DNA from: Amycolatopsis sp. QT-25
GTDB lineage: Bacteria > Actinomycetota > Actinomycetes > Mycobacteriales > Pseudonocardiaceae
Assembly (NCBI RefSeq): GCF_029369745.1
Contig: NZ_CP120210.1
Span: forward strand, 3,906,001-3,970,000
DNA: 64,000 nucleotides
Direction of reading: 5' to 3'
Of this stretch, positions 36,004 to 45,192 are shown piece after piece; positions within the stretch are counted from its first letter, which is position 1; the number at the start of each line of letters is the position of its first letter. The notes under the pieces are model-generated. The model worked only from the letters and a program-made list of their open reading frames with translations, was not told where the DNA came from and did no database searches. The position numbers were made by a program, and so were the translations under genes.

Positions 36004-38721
36004 GTGGCGTCTCACGACGGTTTCGGCAGTGTCGTTTTCGAGCCGAATGATCCTCCTCGGACCAGCGGATTCGTCTTCTGGAACGCCGAGGGGAACACAC
36101 CGGGGACCGGGGAGGTGACAGTCGCCCTTCCCGAGATCGTCACGGTGCCGTGCGTACGGCTCCCGATGACCGAAGCGCTCCCCGCGCTGCTGAGGCTGCG
36201 GGAGAGCGACGATCCCTCGGCCCGCTTCTGGAGCACGGCGGCCACGGCGGCGCTGAAGCTCGCCGAGGCGGGCAGGCTGCTTCCCGGGCTCACGCAGTCC
36301 GATGTGGACGCCTGGCGCGCGGGTCCGCTAGAACCCGCCGACGCCGCCTGGCTGCGCGAGTTGGCCGAAGCGATGCCGGCGCGGGCACGCGCGATCCCGG
36401 ACGAGCAGAACCTGCTCCCTGCCCGGTATCCGTTGCTGCGCGCGTTCCTCGACGCCGTGGCCGACACCCTTCCCCGCACGCCCGCGGCCGCACAGGCCGC
36501 AGGCGTCAAGGCGTTCGCCGCCGCGCCCGCGCACCGTCTCCCGCAGCTACGGGACTGGGCGGCCGAGGTCGCCGCAGGCCTGGATTCCGGGGTGCGGGTC
36601 TCGGTGCGGATCGAGGCACCGGGTGACGACTTCACCACCGGCCGCTTCAGCGGGGTCGTCCAGGTGCACAGCCTCGCCGACCCCGGCGTGCTGATCGACG
36701 CCGCCGCGCTCTGGTCGGGTGACGACCGGTTCGGCCCGCGAGCGCGGATCGACGTCATGCTGGCCCTGCGCCGCGCCGCGCACCTGTGGCCACCGCTGGC
36801 ACCCCTGCTCGGCGCCGCGGTGCCCGATGAGGTCGCGCTCGGCGACAGCGACATCACCGAACTGCTCACCACCGGGGCGCCCCTGCTGGCCACGGCGGGT
36901 ATCGAGGTGCACTGGCCCGCCGATCTCGCCCGCGACCTGAGCGCGAAGGCCGTCGTGGGCGGCGGCGACGCGCCGCCGGACGACCTCCCGTCCTTCTTCG
37001 CCGGCGGAACGCTGCTGCAGTTCGACTGGCAGCTCGCGCTCGGCGGCGCGCCGCTCACCGCGGCCGAGATGGACGCGCTGGCCGAGGCGCACCGTCCCGT
37101 CGTGCGGCTGCGTGATCAGTGGGTGCTGGTCGATCCGGCGCTGGCGGCGAAGGCACGAGACCGCGCGCTCAAACCGCTGACGCCGATCGACGCGCTCGGC
37201 GCCGCCCTGAGCGGGACGACCGAGGTCGGCGGTGAACGCGTGGACGTCCTCACCGACGGCTGGCTCGCCGCGTTGCGGGAGCGGCTGCTCGCCCCACCCG
37301 AACCGCAGGCACCGCCGCGAGGGCTGGCCGCGACCCTGCGCGACTACCAGATGCGCGGCCTGCAGTGGCTCACCGCCATGACGTCGATCGGTCTCGGCGG
37401 CTGTCTCGCCGACGACATGGGTCTCGGCAAGACGATCACGCTGATCTCGCTCCACCTGCAGCGCGCGGACGGTCCGACCCTGGTCGTGTGCCCGGCCTCG
37501 CTGCTGGGGAACTGGGAACGCGAGATCACCCGGTTCGCCCCCGGTGTCCCGGTGCGCCGCTTCCACGGCACCGAACGCTCGCTCGAAGAACTCGGCGACG
37601 GCTTCGTGCTCACGACCTACGGCACCCTGCGCGTCGATCCGGAACCCCTCGGAGGCGTCCACTGGGGACTGCTGGTCGCCGACGAGGCCCAGCACGTCAA
37701 GAATCACCGCTCCGGCACGGCGAAGGCGTTGCGGACGCTGAAATCGTCGGCGCGGGTGGCGCTGACGGGCACACCGGTGGAGAACAACCTCTCCGAACTG
37801 TGGGCGATCCTGGACTGGACGACACCGGGGCTGCTCGGCACCATGGCCGATTTCCGCCGCGTGTGGGCGAAACCGGTCGAGTCCGGAAAGGATCCCGACG
37901 TCGCGGAACGGCTGTCCCGGCTGGTCCGCCCGTTCCTGCTGCGTCGCCGCAAATCCGATCCGGGGATCGCGCCGGAGCTGCCCGCCAAGACCGAGACCGA
38001 CCGGCCGGTGACGCTCACCGCCGAGCAGGCGGCCCTGTACGAGGCGACGGTGCGCGAACTGATGGCCGGCATCGCCGGCAGCGAGGGCATCGCGCGGCGC
38101 GGCCGGATCGTCAAACTGCTCACCGGGCTCAAGCAGATCTGCAACCACCCCGCGCAGTACCTCAAGGAACCGTCGGACGCGGTGCTGGACGGCCGGTCGG
38201 GCAAGCTCGAACTGCTCGACGAACTGCTGGGCACGATCCTCGCCGAGGACGGCGCGGTGCTGGTGTTCACGCAGTACGTGGCCATGGCGCGGCTGCTGGA
38301 ACGTCATCTCGCGCAGCGCGGGATCGGCACGCAGCTGCTGCACGGCGGCACGCCGGTGCCCAAACGAGAGGATCTCGTGCGCCGTTTCCAGGCCGGTGAG
38401 GCGCCGGTGTTCCTGCTGTCGCTCAAGGCCGCGGGGACCGGGCTCAACCTGACCCGCGCCGATCACGTCGTGCACTACGACCGCTGGTGGAACCCCGCGG
38501 TGGAGGATCAGGCGACCGATCGCGCGTACCGGATCGGGCAGACCAGGCCGGTGCAGGTGCACCGGCTCATCGCCGAGGGCACGGTCGAGGACCGGATCGC
38601 GGCCATGCTGCGGGAGAAGCGTGCGCTCGCCGACGCGGTGCTCGCCGGCGGCGAGGCCGCCCTGACCGAACTGACCGACGCGGAACTGGCCGATCTGGTC
38701 GAGCTGAGGAGTCGCCGATGA
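36004..38721 (+). CDS. SNF2-family DNA helicase/ATPase
   Basis: A 905-residue protein from GTG 36004. The first ~430 residues are the bacterial SNF2-associated domain. The ATPase follows: motif I DDMGLGKTITL near residue 470, Ia VVCPASLLGNWEREI, II VADEAQHVKN near 560, III LTGTPVENNLSELWAILDWTTPGLLG, then IV-VI in LVFTQYVAMARLLERHL, LSLKAAGTGLNLTRADHVVHYDRWWNPAVEDQATDRAYRIGQTRPV. These enzymes move on DNA and remodel or strip protein complexes. The stop overlaps the SWIM gene (ATGA), a coupling seen in many bacteria, so the two act together. Confidence 0.95.
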   Translation: MASHDGFGSVVFEPNDPPRTSGFVFWNAEGNTPGTGEVTVALPEIVTVPCVRLPMTEALPALLRLRESDDPSARFWSTAATAALKLAEAGRLLPGLTQSDVDAWRAGPLEPADAAWLRELAEAMPARARAIPDEQNLLPARYPLLRAFLDAVADTLPRTPAAAQAAGVKAFAAAPAHRLPQLRDWAAEVAAGLDSGVRVSVRIEAPGDDFTTGRFSGVVQVHSLADPGVLIDAAALWSGDDRFGPRARIDVMLALRRAAHLWPPLAPLLGAAVPDEVALGDSDITELLTTGAPLLATAGIEVHWPADLARDLSAKAVVGGGDAPPDDLPSFFAGGTLLQFDWQLALGGAPLTAAEMDALAEAHRPVVRLRDQWVLVDPALAAKARDRALKPLTPIDALGAALSGTTEVGGERVDVLTDGWLAALRERLLAPPEPQAPPRGLAATLRDYQMRGLQWLTAMTSIGLGGCLADDMGLGKTITLISLHLQRADGPTLVVCPASLLGNWEREITRFAPGVPVRRFHGTERSLEELGDGFVLTTYGTLRVDPEPLGGVHWGLLVADEAQHVKNHRSGTAKALRTLKSSARVALTGTPVENNLSELWAILDWTTPGLLGTMADFRRVWAKPVESGKDPDVAERLSRLVRPFLLRRRKSDPGIAPELPAKTETDRPVTLTAEQAALYEATVRELMAGIAGSEGIARRGRIVKLLTGLKQICNHPAQYLKEPSDAVLDGRSGKLELLDELLGTILAEDGAVLVFTQYVAMARLLERHLAQRGIGTQLLHGGTPVPKREDLVRRFQAGEAPVFLLSLKAAGTGLNLTRADHVVHYDRWWNPAVEDQATDRAYRIGQTRPVQVHRLIAEGTVEDRIAAMLREKRALADAVLAGGEAALTELTDAELADLVELRSRR

Positions 38722-39878
38722 GTACGCCCGACGATCGCGTCCGTGGCTTCCCCGCCTTCGGGCGGCAGGGTGGACACGGCCAGTTCGCCCGCTCGTGGTG
38801 GGGTCGCGCGTGGATCGACGCGATGGAGGACACCGCGCTGGACCTGCGGCAGCTCAAACAAGGCCGCAAGTACGCCGCAGGAGGCAGGGTGGGCCCGATC
38901 ACGGTCAGCCCCGGTCGGATCGCCGCCGTGGTCGACGACGAGGAAGGCCAGTACCGCACCGAGGTCCGGCTCGCGGAGCTGACCGAGGACGAATGGGACC
39001 GGTTCCTCGACCGGGTCGCCTCCCGTGCCGGGCATCTCGCCGCGCTGCTGGACCGGGACATGCCACACGACCTCGTCGAGGCCGCCGACGACGCGGGGGT
39101 GCATCTGCTGCCCGGCATCGGCGACCTGGACCCGGACTGCGACTGCCCCGGCTGGGAACTGCCGTGCCGCCACGCCGCGGCGCTGTCGTTCCAGGCCTCG
39201 TGGCTGCTGGACGCGGATCCCTTCGTGCTGCTGCTGATGCGGGGCAAGGGGGAGCGGGAACTGCTCGACGAGCTCCAGCGGCGCAACGCGCCCCGGTTCG
39301 TGCGCACCGGGGACGACGGCGACCCGGCCGAGCGTGCCTACGCCGACGAGCCGGGACCGTTACCGGATCTCGCCGCGTTCGCACCGGCCGGTGGCCCGAC
39401 CGTGCCCGGGGCGCCCGATATCCTGTCGGAGACCTTCGCCCTGCTGGTCGCCAACGCGGGGCAGGCGGCCGGTGCGCTGCTGACGTCACAGCCGAAGCTC
39501 ACCCGCAAACAGGACGCCGTCCGCCTCGCCGCCACTCGTCCGGAGGTCACCGACAGGCTGCGCCCGGCCGAGAACGGTGAGGACTTCGACCGAGCGGTGC
39601 TCGCCTGGCGGCACGGTGGCCGGGCCGGTCTCGAGGTATTGGAGACCGTGTGGACACCACCGTCGCAGGCGATGGGCCGCGCGCGGGCCGCCTACACCGA
39701 AGTGATGGACGATCCCGGTCAGGGCCTGGAGGTCGAGCGCAACCACTGCACCGTCCACGGGACCGGCGTGCAGGTGCGGCTGGGCAAGGACGGACTCTGG
39801 TACCCGTACCGGGATCAGTGGCCCGCCGGCGCGCCCGAAGCCGATCCGGGTGCGCTGTTCGCCGCCTTGCTCGGCTGA
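38718..39878 (+). CDS. SWIM zinc-finger protein, SNF2 partner
   Basis: A 386-residue protein translationally coupled to the SNF2 helicase. The SWIM motif is CDCPGWELPCRHAAAL (Cys141, Cys143, Cys150, His152). The N-terminal part RSWWGRAWIDAMED ... GRKYAAGGRVGPITVSPGRIAAVV is the conserved companion domain of SNF2/SWIM pairs. SWIM domains bind DNA or proteins. The pair is widespread in bacteria but poorly understood; a role in DNA repair or recombination is usually suggested. A 15-bp terminator follows at 39889. Confidence 0.93.
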   Translation: MSTPDDRVRGFPAFGRQGGHGQFARSWWGRAWIDAMEDTALDLRQLKQGRKYAAGGRVGPITVSPGRIAAVVDDEEGQYRTEVRLAELTEDEWDRFLDRVASRAGHLAALLDRDMPHDLVEAADDAGVHLLPGIGDLDPDCDCPGWELPCRHAAALSFQASWLLDADPFVLLLMRGKGERELLDELQRRNAPRFVRTGDDGDPAERAYADEPGPLPDLAAFAPAGGPTVPGAPDILSETFALLVANAGQAAGALLTSQPKLTRKQDAVRLAATRPEVTDRLRPAENGEDFDRAVLAWRHGGRAGLEVLETVWTPPSQAMGRARAAYTEVMDDPGQGLEVERNHCTVHGTGVQVRLGKDGLWYPYRDQWPAGAPEADPGALFAALLG

Positions 39879-40453
39879 TCCCACTGCCGTCCTCGCCGCA
39901 GCTCGGCCAGCTGCGGCGAGGACAGGTGGAGGATCCGGTAGCGGACCTCGTCCGACTGCGGCGCCTCACCGGCCCACAGGCTGTATCGGATCACCTGCCA
40001 GCTCCGCGGATCGACGGCCAGCGCGCCCGAATGCGCGCCGTCCCGGCGCAAGTGCTCGCGCAGCCCGTCGAGAGCCTCACCGAGGAAGGCGACCGGGTCG
40101 GTCTCGTCGGGGATCCGCACGACGTGCTTCCCCGCCGCGACCGGAGGAGTGCCGTAAGCGGGTCCTTCCTCGAAGCCGAGCACCGTCCAGTGCTGCACGG
40201 CAGGTCGGCCGAAGGATTCGACGATGCCGCTGAACGGGCCGCCGAACAGGAACGCGTTCATCCCGGCCTCGTCGTGCCACAGGTAGAACGGCGAGTACTG
40301 GTTCAGCGTCGAGCCGTCGACGCCGCGCTCGCGGATCCCGTAGACCTTCAGCCCGAGGCCGCCGAAGTCGTCGAGCAGATGCCCGCGCGTGGCGACACGC
40401 TCGCGGATGATGCCCATGTCGTAGCCGGCGGGCAAGGTGATCTCGTACTGCAT
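39815..40453 (-). CDS. DUF4865 family protein
   Basis: A 212-residue protein starting MQYEITLPAGYDMGIIRERVATRG. It has FGGLGLKVYGIRERG, NQYSPFYLWHDEAGMNAFLFG and a C-terminal EVRYRILHLSSP, typical of DUF4865 (a dimeric ferredoxin-like fold). Two further in-frame ATG codons lie within 9 bp upstream. The last 64 bp run into the convergent SWIM gene and include the 39889 terminator stem. The upstream palindrome at 40466 points to control by a regulator encoded elsewhere. The function is unknown. Confidence 0.82.
   Translation of the reverse strand: MQYEITLPAGYDMGIIRERVATRGHLLDDFGGLGLKVYGIRERGVDGSTLNQYSPFYLWHDEAGMNAFLFGGPFSGIVESFGRPAVQHWTVLGFEEGPAYGTPPVAAGKHVVRIPDETDPVAFLGEALDGLREHLRRDGAHSGALAVDPRSWQVIRYSLWAGEAPQSDEVRYRILHLSSPQLAELRRGRQWDQPSKAANSAPGSASGAPAGH
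39889..39923. terminator. Terminator after the SNF2/SWIM operon
   Basis: 15-bp perfect arms, GTCCTCGCCGCAGCT and its complement, with a 5-nt loop. It starts 10 bp after the SWIM stop and lies inside the 3' coding end of the convergent DUF4865 gene. Confidence 0.8.
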
Positions 40454-40465
40454 CGCATGCATGCC

Positions 40466-40483
40466 GTACATACTAGTAGGTAC
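40466..40483. promoter_or_regulatory. Operator-like palindrome, regulator not adjacent
   Basis: GTAC-a-TACTAGTA-g-GTAC: an 18-bp palindrome with one mismatched pair. It lies between the divergent DUF4865 (start 40453) and nucleotidyltransferase (start 40494) genes, overlapping where both promoters must be. It looks like a MarR/TetR-type site, yet neither neighbour is a regulator. Confidence 0.65.
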
Positions 40484-40493
40484 GGGAGGATCG

Positions 40494-41243
40494 ATGTTCG
40501 ACGTCGAGGAACGCGCCCGAGTGCGTGACGAACTGATCGCCGCGGCCCACAGTGACGGGGACATCGTCGGCGCCGCTCTCGTCGGGTCCACCGCCCGCGG
40601 CGTCGAGGACCGATGGTCGGACCTCGATCTCGTCCTCCAGCTCGCCGACGACGCGGAGGAGCCCGCCGTCGTCACACGCTGGACTCGATTGCTCGACGAA
40701 AGGTTCGGGGTCGCCGACACTCTCGACGTGATGTCGCGCGAAGGCGTCCGCTATCGGGTTTTCCTGCTCGACTCGTCGCTCCAGGTCGACCTGTCGTTCT
40801 GGCCCCGCGACCAATTCCGTGCCACCGAAGACGGCTTCCGGCTCGTCTTCGGCCAAGCCAACGAGCCGACGAGCTCGTCGGCTCCCAGCAGTGAACAGAC
40901 GATCGGCATGGCGTGGCTCCATGCGCTGCACGCCCGCTCGGCGATCGCCCGCGGACGGTCGTGGCAAGCCGTCATGATGCTCGACGAGCTGCGCGACCAG
41001 ATCATCACCTTGTTGTGCCTGCGGCACGGCTTGAATCCCTGGCGCGGCCGTGAGGTCGACCGCCTGCCCGCCCACGCGCTGGAGACGCTGAGAGACGGCC
41101 GGGCGACCTCGGTCGGCTTGCCGGAACTCGAGCGGTCTCGGCAGGTCCTGGTCCGGCACTACCTGACCGTCGTCGAACAGCACGATGCCGAGCGCGCGGT
41201 CGCCCTTCGTCGTGCGCTCGAAGACCCCGTCACTTCTTGTTGA
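40494..41243 (+). CDS. Nucleotidyltransferase-domain protein
   Basis: A 249-residue protein, ATG 40494 behind GGGAGG. The polymerase-beta-type nucleotidyltransferase motif is GAALVGSTARGVEDRWSDLDLVLQL (GS...DxD, with a third carboxylate in VDLSF). The C-terminal half is helical, as in aminoglycoside and lincosamide nucleotidyltransferases (HALHARSAIARGRSWQAVMMLDELRDQIITLLCLRHG). It transfers a nucleotide to a small molecule or protein. An antibiotic-resistance role is possible but not shown. The C-terminus overlaps the lipoprotein gene by 14 bp. Confidence 0.85.
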   Translation: MFDVEERARVRDELIAAAHSDGDIVGAALVGSTARGVEDRWSDLDLVLQLADDAEEPAVVTRWTRLLDERFGVADTLDVMSREGVRYRVFLLDSSLQVDLSFWPRDQFRATEDGFRLVFGQANEPTSSSAPSSEQTIGMAWLHALHARSAIARGRSWQAVMMLDELRDQIITLLCLRHGLNPWRGREVDRLPAHALETLRDGRATSVGLPELERSRQVLVRHYLTVVEQHDAERAVALRRALEDPVTSC

Positions 41244-41661
41244 GCCGGATGATTCCCTCGTCGCCCCGCACCGCGACGACGGCGATCCTCTGCCGGTTGA
41301 TCTGATGGACCATCCCGGCCGGACCCGACACCGCCCCGCCCATCCCGCCGGAAGCGGGGGCGAGACCCACCTTCCCGGCCTGGACCGCGACCGAAAGCGG
41401 ACCGGCGCCACCCTCGTTGGGGATCTGGTCACCGGTCCGCACCAGGACCTCGCACTCACCGTCGGAGCAGGCCTTCAGATCACGTCCGTCCGCCGCGACG
41501 AACGGTGTGCCGGACGGGGCCACCGCCTCCATCATCGGCCCGCTCCCGGCGGAAGGAGCCGAACTCGCCACCGCGAAGATCGGCGTCGGCTCGGCCGTCG
41601 CGCAACCGGAGGCGAGCAGCACCGCGGGGACCAGGAACAGGCATCTTCGGCGATCGACCAT
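41230..41661 (-). CDS. Small lipoprotein
   Basis: A 143-residue protein whose N-terminus (MVDRRRCLFLVPAVLLASGC) is a lipoprotein signal with lipobox LASGC. After the anchor Cys comes a low-complexity Ala/Pro/Ser linker, then a compact domain with two Cys (KACSDGECEVLVRTGD) and beta-rich sequence ending GMVHQINRQRIAVVAVRGDEGIIRL. It is predicted to sit on the outer face of the membrane. No function recognised. The longer start at 41685 lacks support. Confidence 0.72.
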   Translation of the reverse strand: MVDRRRCLFLVPAVLLASGCATAEPTPIFAVASSAPSAGSGPMMEAVAPSGTPFVAADGRDLKACSDGECEVLVRTGDQIPNEGGAGPLSVAVQAGKVGLAPASGGMGGAVSGPAGMVHQINRQRIAVVAVRGDEGIIRLNKK

Positions 41662-41828
41662 GACCGACGAACGTAGCCGACGCACGAGCGTCTGGATGCA
41701 CCCGAATTCCGCAATCCCGCGGCTGTTCGCAGTGCTCAGCGCCGGTCCGACCGGAAGAATCGACCCGACCGGCGCGCCACGTGGCCGTCCCGGTACGGAG
41801 AGTCCGGAACCCCGGCGAGCCGAACCGC

Positions 41829-43448
41829 TCAGATCTCGGCGCGGCCGATGATCGCCTTGGTGTCCACACCGGACGGAAGTGTCCCGAACGCGACACCCCA
41901 GTCGCCGCCCAGCCGTGACGCGCAGAACGCGTCGGCCACCGCCGGCGTCCCGTGCCGCACCACCAGCGACCCTTGCAGGATCAACGCCATCGACTCGACC
42001 AGCCGCCGCGCCCGGTACTCGATGTCCGACAGATCGGACAGCTCCTTGCGCAGTCTGCCCACCGCGTCGTCCAAGCGCGTGTCGGCCCCGGACGCCCGCT
42101 CGACCTCCGCGAAGAACGCCGCCACCGACTCAGGCTGCTTCGCCATCGCCCGCAACGTGTCCAGCGCCGCGACGTTGCCCGAACCCTCCCAGATCGACAT
42201 CAGCGGAGCCTCACGGTAGAGCCGCGGCATCCCCGACTCCTCGACGTACCCGTTCCCGCCGAGGCATTCCAACGCCTCCACCGCGTGCGACGGACCGCGT
42301 TTGCACACCCAGTACTTCGTCACCGCCAGCCCCAGCCGCCGGAACGCCCGTTCGTGCTCGTCGTCCGGCCGGTCGGTGGCCGACGCCAGCCGCATCCCGA
42401 CCGTCGTCGCCGCCTCGGACTCCACGACCAGATCCGCCAGCACGTTGCCCATCAGCGGCTGATCCACCAGATTCGCTCCGAACGCGCGACGATGCCGCGC
42501 GTGGTGGACGGCCCGCACGGCGCCGTACCGCATCCCGGCCGCGCTCCCGACCGCGCAGTCGAGCCGGGTGTTGTTCACCATCTCGATGATGGTGCGCACC
42601 CCACGGCCCTCCTCGCCGATCAGCCAGCCGATCGCGTCGTCGTACTCGATCTCCGACGACGCGTTGGACCGGTTGCCGAGCTTGTCCTTCAGCCGCTGCA
42701 ACCGGATCCCGTTGCGCGTTCCGTCCGGCAGGACACGGGGGAGCAGGAAACACGACAGCCCACCCGGCGCCTGGGCCAGCGTCAGGAACATGTCCGACAT
42801 CGGCGCCGAGGTGAACCACTTGTGCCCGACGATCACATGGCTGCCGTCACCGAGTGGCCGCGCCGTGGTGGTGTTCGCCCGGACGTCGGAGCCGCCCTGC
42901 TTCTCCGTCATCGACATCCCGGCGATGAGCCCACGTTTCGAGCTCGGCTCACGCAGCCCGAAGTCGTACTCCGTCGCCGCCAGCAACGGCTCGTACCGCG
43001 CGGACAGCTCGGGATCGAACCGCAACGCCGGAACCGCCGCGTACGTCATCGAGATAGGGCACGTGTGCCCCGCGTCCACCTGGCCCCAGACATACATCTT
43101 CGCCGCCCGCGCCGCGTGCGCACCCGGCCGGGAATCCCGCCAGGGCGCCGCGTGCAGCCCATGGGACACCGCGACGTCCATCAACTCGTGCCAGTACGGA
43201 TGGAACTCGACCTCGTCGATCCGGTTCCCGACCCGGTCGTGCGTGCGCAGCACCGGCTCGTTCTCGTTGACCAGCCTGCCCCACTCCTGCGCCTGTTCAC
43301 TCCCGGCCAGCCTGCCGAGCGCGTGCACCTCGGCCACCGCCCAGCCCGCGTCCGCCCGCTCCAACCCCTCCAGCAGCGCCGGATCGGCGGCCACGTCGTA
43401 GTCCACCGGCGGCGGCACCTGATTGGTGACCTCATGAGTGCTCGGCAT
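41829..43448 (-). CDS. AidB-like acyl-CoA dehydrogenase
   Basis: A 539-residue flavoprotein of the AidB subgroup. It has the N-terminal extension (THEVTNQVPPPVDYDVAADPALLEGL) and SKRGLIAGMSMTEKQGGSDVRANTT in the FAD-binding region. Further marks are HKWFTSAPMSDMFLTLAQAPGGLSCFLLPR, LECLGGNGYVEESGMPRLYREAPLMSIWEGSGNVAALD, and an added C-terminal helical domain that in E. coli AidB binds DNA. AidB is linked to the response to alkylating agents; the actinomycete role is not proven. ATG 43448 lies within the end of the TetR gene, so the two are one operon. Confidence 0.92.
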   Translation of the reverse strand: MPSTHEVTNQVPPPVDYDVAADPALLEGLERADAGWAVAEVHALGRLAGSEQAQEWGRLVNENEPVLRTHDRVGNRIDEVEFHPYWHELMDVAVSHGLHAAPWRDSRPGAHAARAAKMYVWGQVDAGHTCPISMTYAAVPALRFDPELSARYEPLLAATEYDFGLREPSSKRGLIAGMSMTEKQGGSDVRANTTTARPLGDGSHVIVGHKWFTSAPMSDMFLTLAQAPGGLSCFLLPRVLPDGTRNGIRLQRLKDKLGNRSNASSEIEYDDAIGWLIGEEGRGVRTIIEMVNNTRLDCAVGSAAGMRYGAVRAVHHARHRRAFGANLVDQPLMGNVLADLVVESEAATTVGMRLASATDRPDDEHERAFRRLGLAVTKYWVCKRGPSHAVEALECLGGNGYVEESGMPRLYREAPLMSIWEGSGNVAALDTLRAMAKQPESVAAFFAEVERASGADTRLDDAVGRLRKELSDLSDIEYRARRLVESMALILQGSLVVRHGTPAVADAFCASRLGGDWGVAFGTLPSGVDTKAIIGRAEI

Positions 43449-44037
43449 CGGAACCTCCCAAGGAACGCAGGACGAAAGTGCGCAGCCCGGACACCTCGTC
43501 CGCACTGCCGGTGGTCAACGGGCCGATCAGCACCTCGGCCGCCGCCCCGACCAGCGCCGCCGCGGTGACCTCCGCGTCCTGAGCGGGCAGCACCCCGGAC
43601 CGGACGCCATCGGCCACGTGCCGGGCCACGACGTCGCGGAACGCGCGCCGGAACACCAGCCGCTCGGCCTCGATCGGCGCGTCGACGGGCTCGGCCAGCA
43701 GCGCGTACGCCATCCGCGGGGTCTTCAACGCCCGGCTCGCGAAGGTGTCGAAGACCGCCACCACCCGATCGGCGGGCGTACCGGGCCGCTCCGACACCGC
43801 ACGCACCGCCTCGACCTCACCGGTGACGACCTTCCGGAACAACTCCACGACCAGCGCGGCCTTGGTGGGGAAGTGGCGGTACACGCTCCCCACCGCCACC
43901 CCCGCCCGCTCCGCGACCGCCGACACGGAACAGCCCGCGTAGCCACGCTCGGCCAGCTGCTGCACGGCGGCGGCGAGGACGGCGTCGCGCTGGGCGTCCA
44001 GTCGTTCCTGGACCTTCGGGGTACGGCGATACGGCAC
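43432..44037 (-). CDS. TetR family regulator of the AidB-like gene
   Basis: A 201-residue regulator. HTH CSVSAVAERAGVAVGSVYRHFPTKAALVVELFRKV. GTG 44037 is chosen because the inverted repeat at 44045-44061 is then just upstream; a GTG at 44061 would place coding sequence over it. The gene runs 17 bp into the AidB-like gene, so regulator and dehydrogenase are coupled. Repression of its own operon is the simple expectation. Confidence 0.9.
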   Translation of the reverse strand: MPYRRTPKVQERLDAQRDAVLAAAVQQLAERGYAGCSVSAVAERAGVAVGSVYRHFPTKAALVVELFRKVVTGEVEAVRAVSERPGTPADRVVAVFDTFASRALKTPRMAYALLAEPVDAPIEAERLVFRRAFRDVVARHVADGVRSGVLPAQDAEVTAAALVGAAAEVLIGPLTTGSADEVSGLRTFVLRSLGGSDAEHS

Positions 44038-44044
44038 CCAAGAA

Positions 44045-44061
44045 GTGAAGCAGTGATTCAC
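44045..44061. promoter_or_regulatory. Probable operator of the TetR/AidB operon
   Basis: GTGAA, 7 bp, then TTCAC: an inverted repeat immediately upstream of the preferred TetR start. Confidence 0.5.
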
Positions 44062-44148
44062 ACCTTCAGTCAAGGCGCCACCCCGCCTCCACGACACCCC
44101 ACCCGCCGCACCACGAACCCCGCATCACCCGATGGCATGATCGCCGCT

Positions 44149-44422
44149 ATGACCTGGACCGCCCCCGAGGCCACCGCCGCCCACGAGGGAGTCCTCCTGC
44201 CCTCCCTGCCGCCCTGGCACCGTGGCACCGTGGCACCTTCCTCCGCAAACTCCCCGACCTCACCGAAGAACAACTCGCCACGACCACGACCACGAAACCC
44301 TCGACCAGATCCGCCTGCCCGACGACACCTTCGACGTCAGCGGAAACCACGTCCAGCTCCGCAAGCTCCACCTCCACATGACCGGCGAAGAAACCCGCCA
44401 CAACGGCCACCCAGGAGCCTGA
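44149..44422 (+). pseudogene. Broken DinB-family (DUF664) gene
   Basis: Three frames together give a DUF664/DinB-like protein: MTWTAPEATAAHEGVLLPSL up to WHRGT, then FLRKLPDLTEEQLATT after an 8-bp duplication (TGGCACCG repeated at 44215-44237), then DTFDVSGNHVQLRKLHLHMT and ETRHNGHPGA before a stop. The family is normally about 160-175 residues. Here roughly half is missing and two frameshifts break the rest. The remnant ends 3 bp before the ProC-like gene. Confidence 0.75.
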
Positions 44423-44424
44423 CC

Positions 44425-45192
44425 ATGGAATACGGATTCATCGGCGCGGGGGAGATCACCGCAGCCATCGTCGAAGGCCTCAGCAAGGACATCGCCGACC
44501 CGCCCTCGATCTCCCTCTCACCCCGCAGCCGCAGCGTCGGCCAAGAACTCTCGGCCCGCTTCGCCAACGTCGAAGTCCGCGACAGCAACCAAAACGTCGT
44601 CGACAGCGCCACGACGATCATTCTCGCCGTGCGCCCGCCGCTCGCCGAAGAAGTCCTCCGAGACCTCACCTTCCGGCCCGACCACGTCCTGATCAGCGCC
44701 CTCGCCGGCGTCCCCCTCGACCGGCTGCGCGACTGGGCCGCCCCCGCGGGCGAAGTCGTCCGGAGCATCCCGCTGCCCCCGGCCGCCCGTCGCCAAAGCC
44801 TCACCGCGATGTACCCGGACAACCCCCGAGCACGGGCGCTCTTCGACAGCATCGGCGGCAGCGTCGTCCCCGACGCCGAGAAAGACCTCGACATCTTCAG
44901 CGCCGCCACGGCCACCTTCGCCGCCCACCTCGACTACCTCCGCACCATCGCCGCCTGGATGACCGATCAGGGCATCGACGACACCACGGCGACCACCTTC
45001 ACCAGCCACATCTTCGGCCAACTCGGCCATTCCCTGCTCCAGCGGAACGGCGACCTCGAAACCCTCACCGGCAAACACATGACCCCCGGCGGGCTCAACG
45101 AACAACTCCTCACCGACCTGCGCACCAACGGCGTCTCCGACACCGTCCGGCACGCCCTCGACGGCATCCTCACCAGACTGCGAGACAAGTGA
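44425..45192 (+). CDS. Pyrroline-5-carboxylate reductase-like protein
   Basis: A 255-residue protein. The N-terminus MEYGFIGAGEITAAIVEGLS is the NAD(P)-binding fold of ProC, followed by SATTIILAVRPPLAEEVLRDL and ISALAGVPLDRLRDW, all typical of ProC-type oxidoreductases. The C-terminal dimer domain is shorter and less conserved than in housekeeping ProC (LTGKHMTPGGLNEQLL aligns with TSPGGTT), so a specialised reductase is likely. ATG 44425 follows CAGGAG. The stop overlaps the PrmC-like gene (GTGA), so the two form an operon. Confidence 0.85.
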   Translation: MEYGFIGAGEITAAIVEGLSKDIADPPSISLSPRSRSVGQELSARFANVEVRDSNQNVVDSATTIILAVRPPLAEEVLRDLTFRPDHVLISALAGVPLDRLRDWAAPAGEVVRSIPLPPAARRQSLTAMYPDNPRARALFDSIGGSVVPDAEKDLDIFSAATATFAAHLDYLRTIAAWMTDQGIDDTTATTFTSHIFGQLGHSLLQRNGDLETLTGKHMTPGGLNEQLLTDLRTNGVSDTVRHALDGILTRLRDK

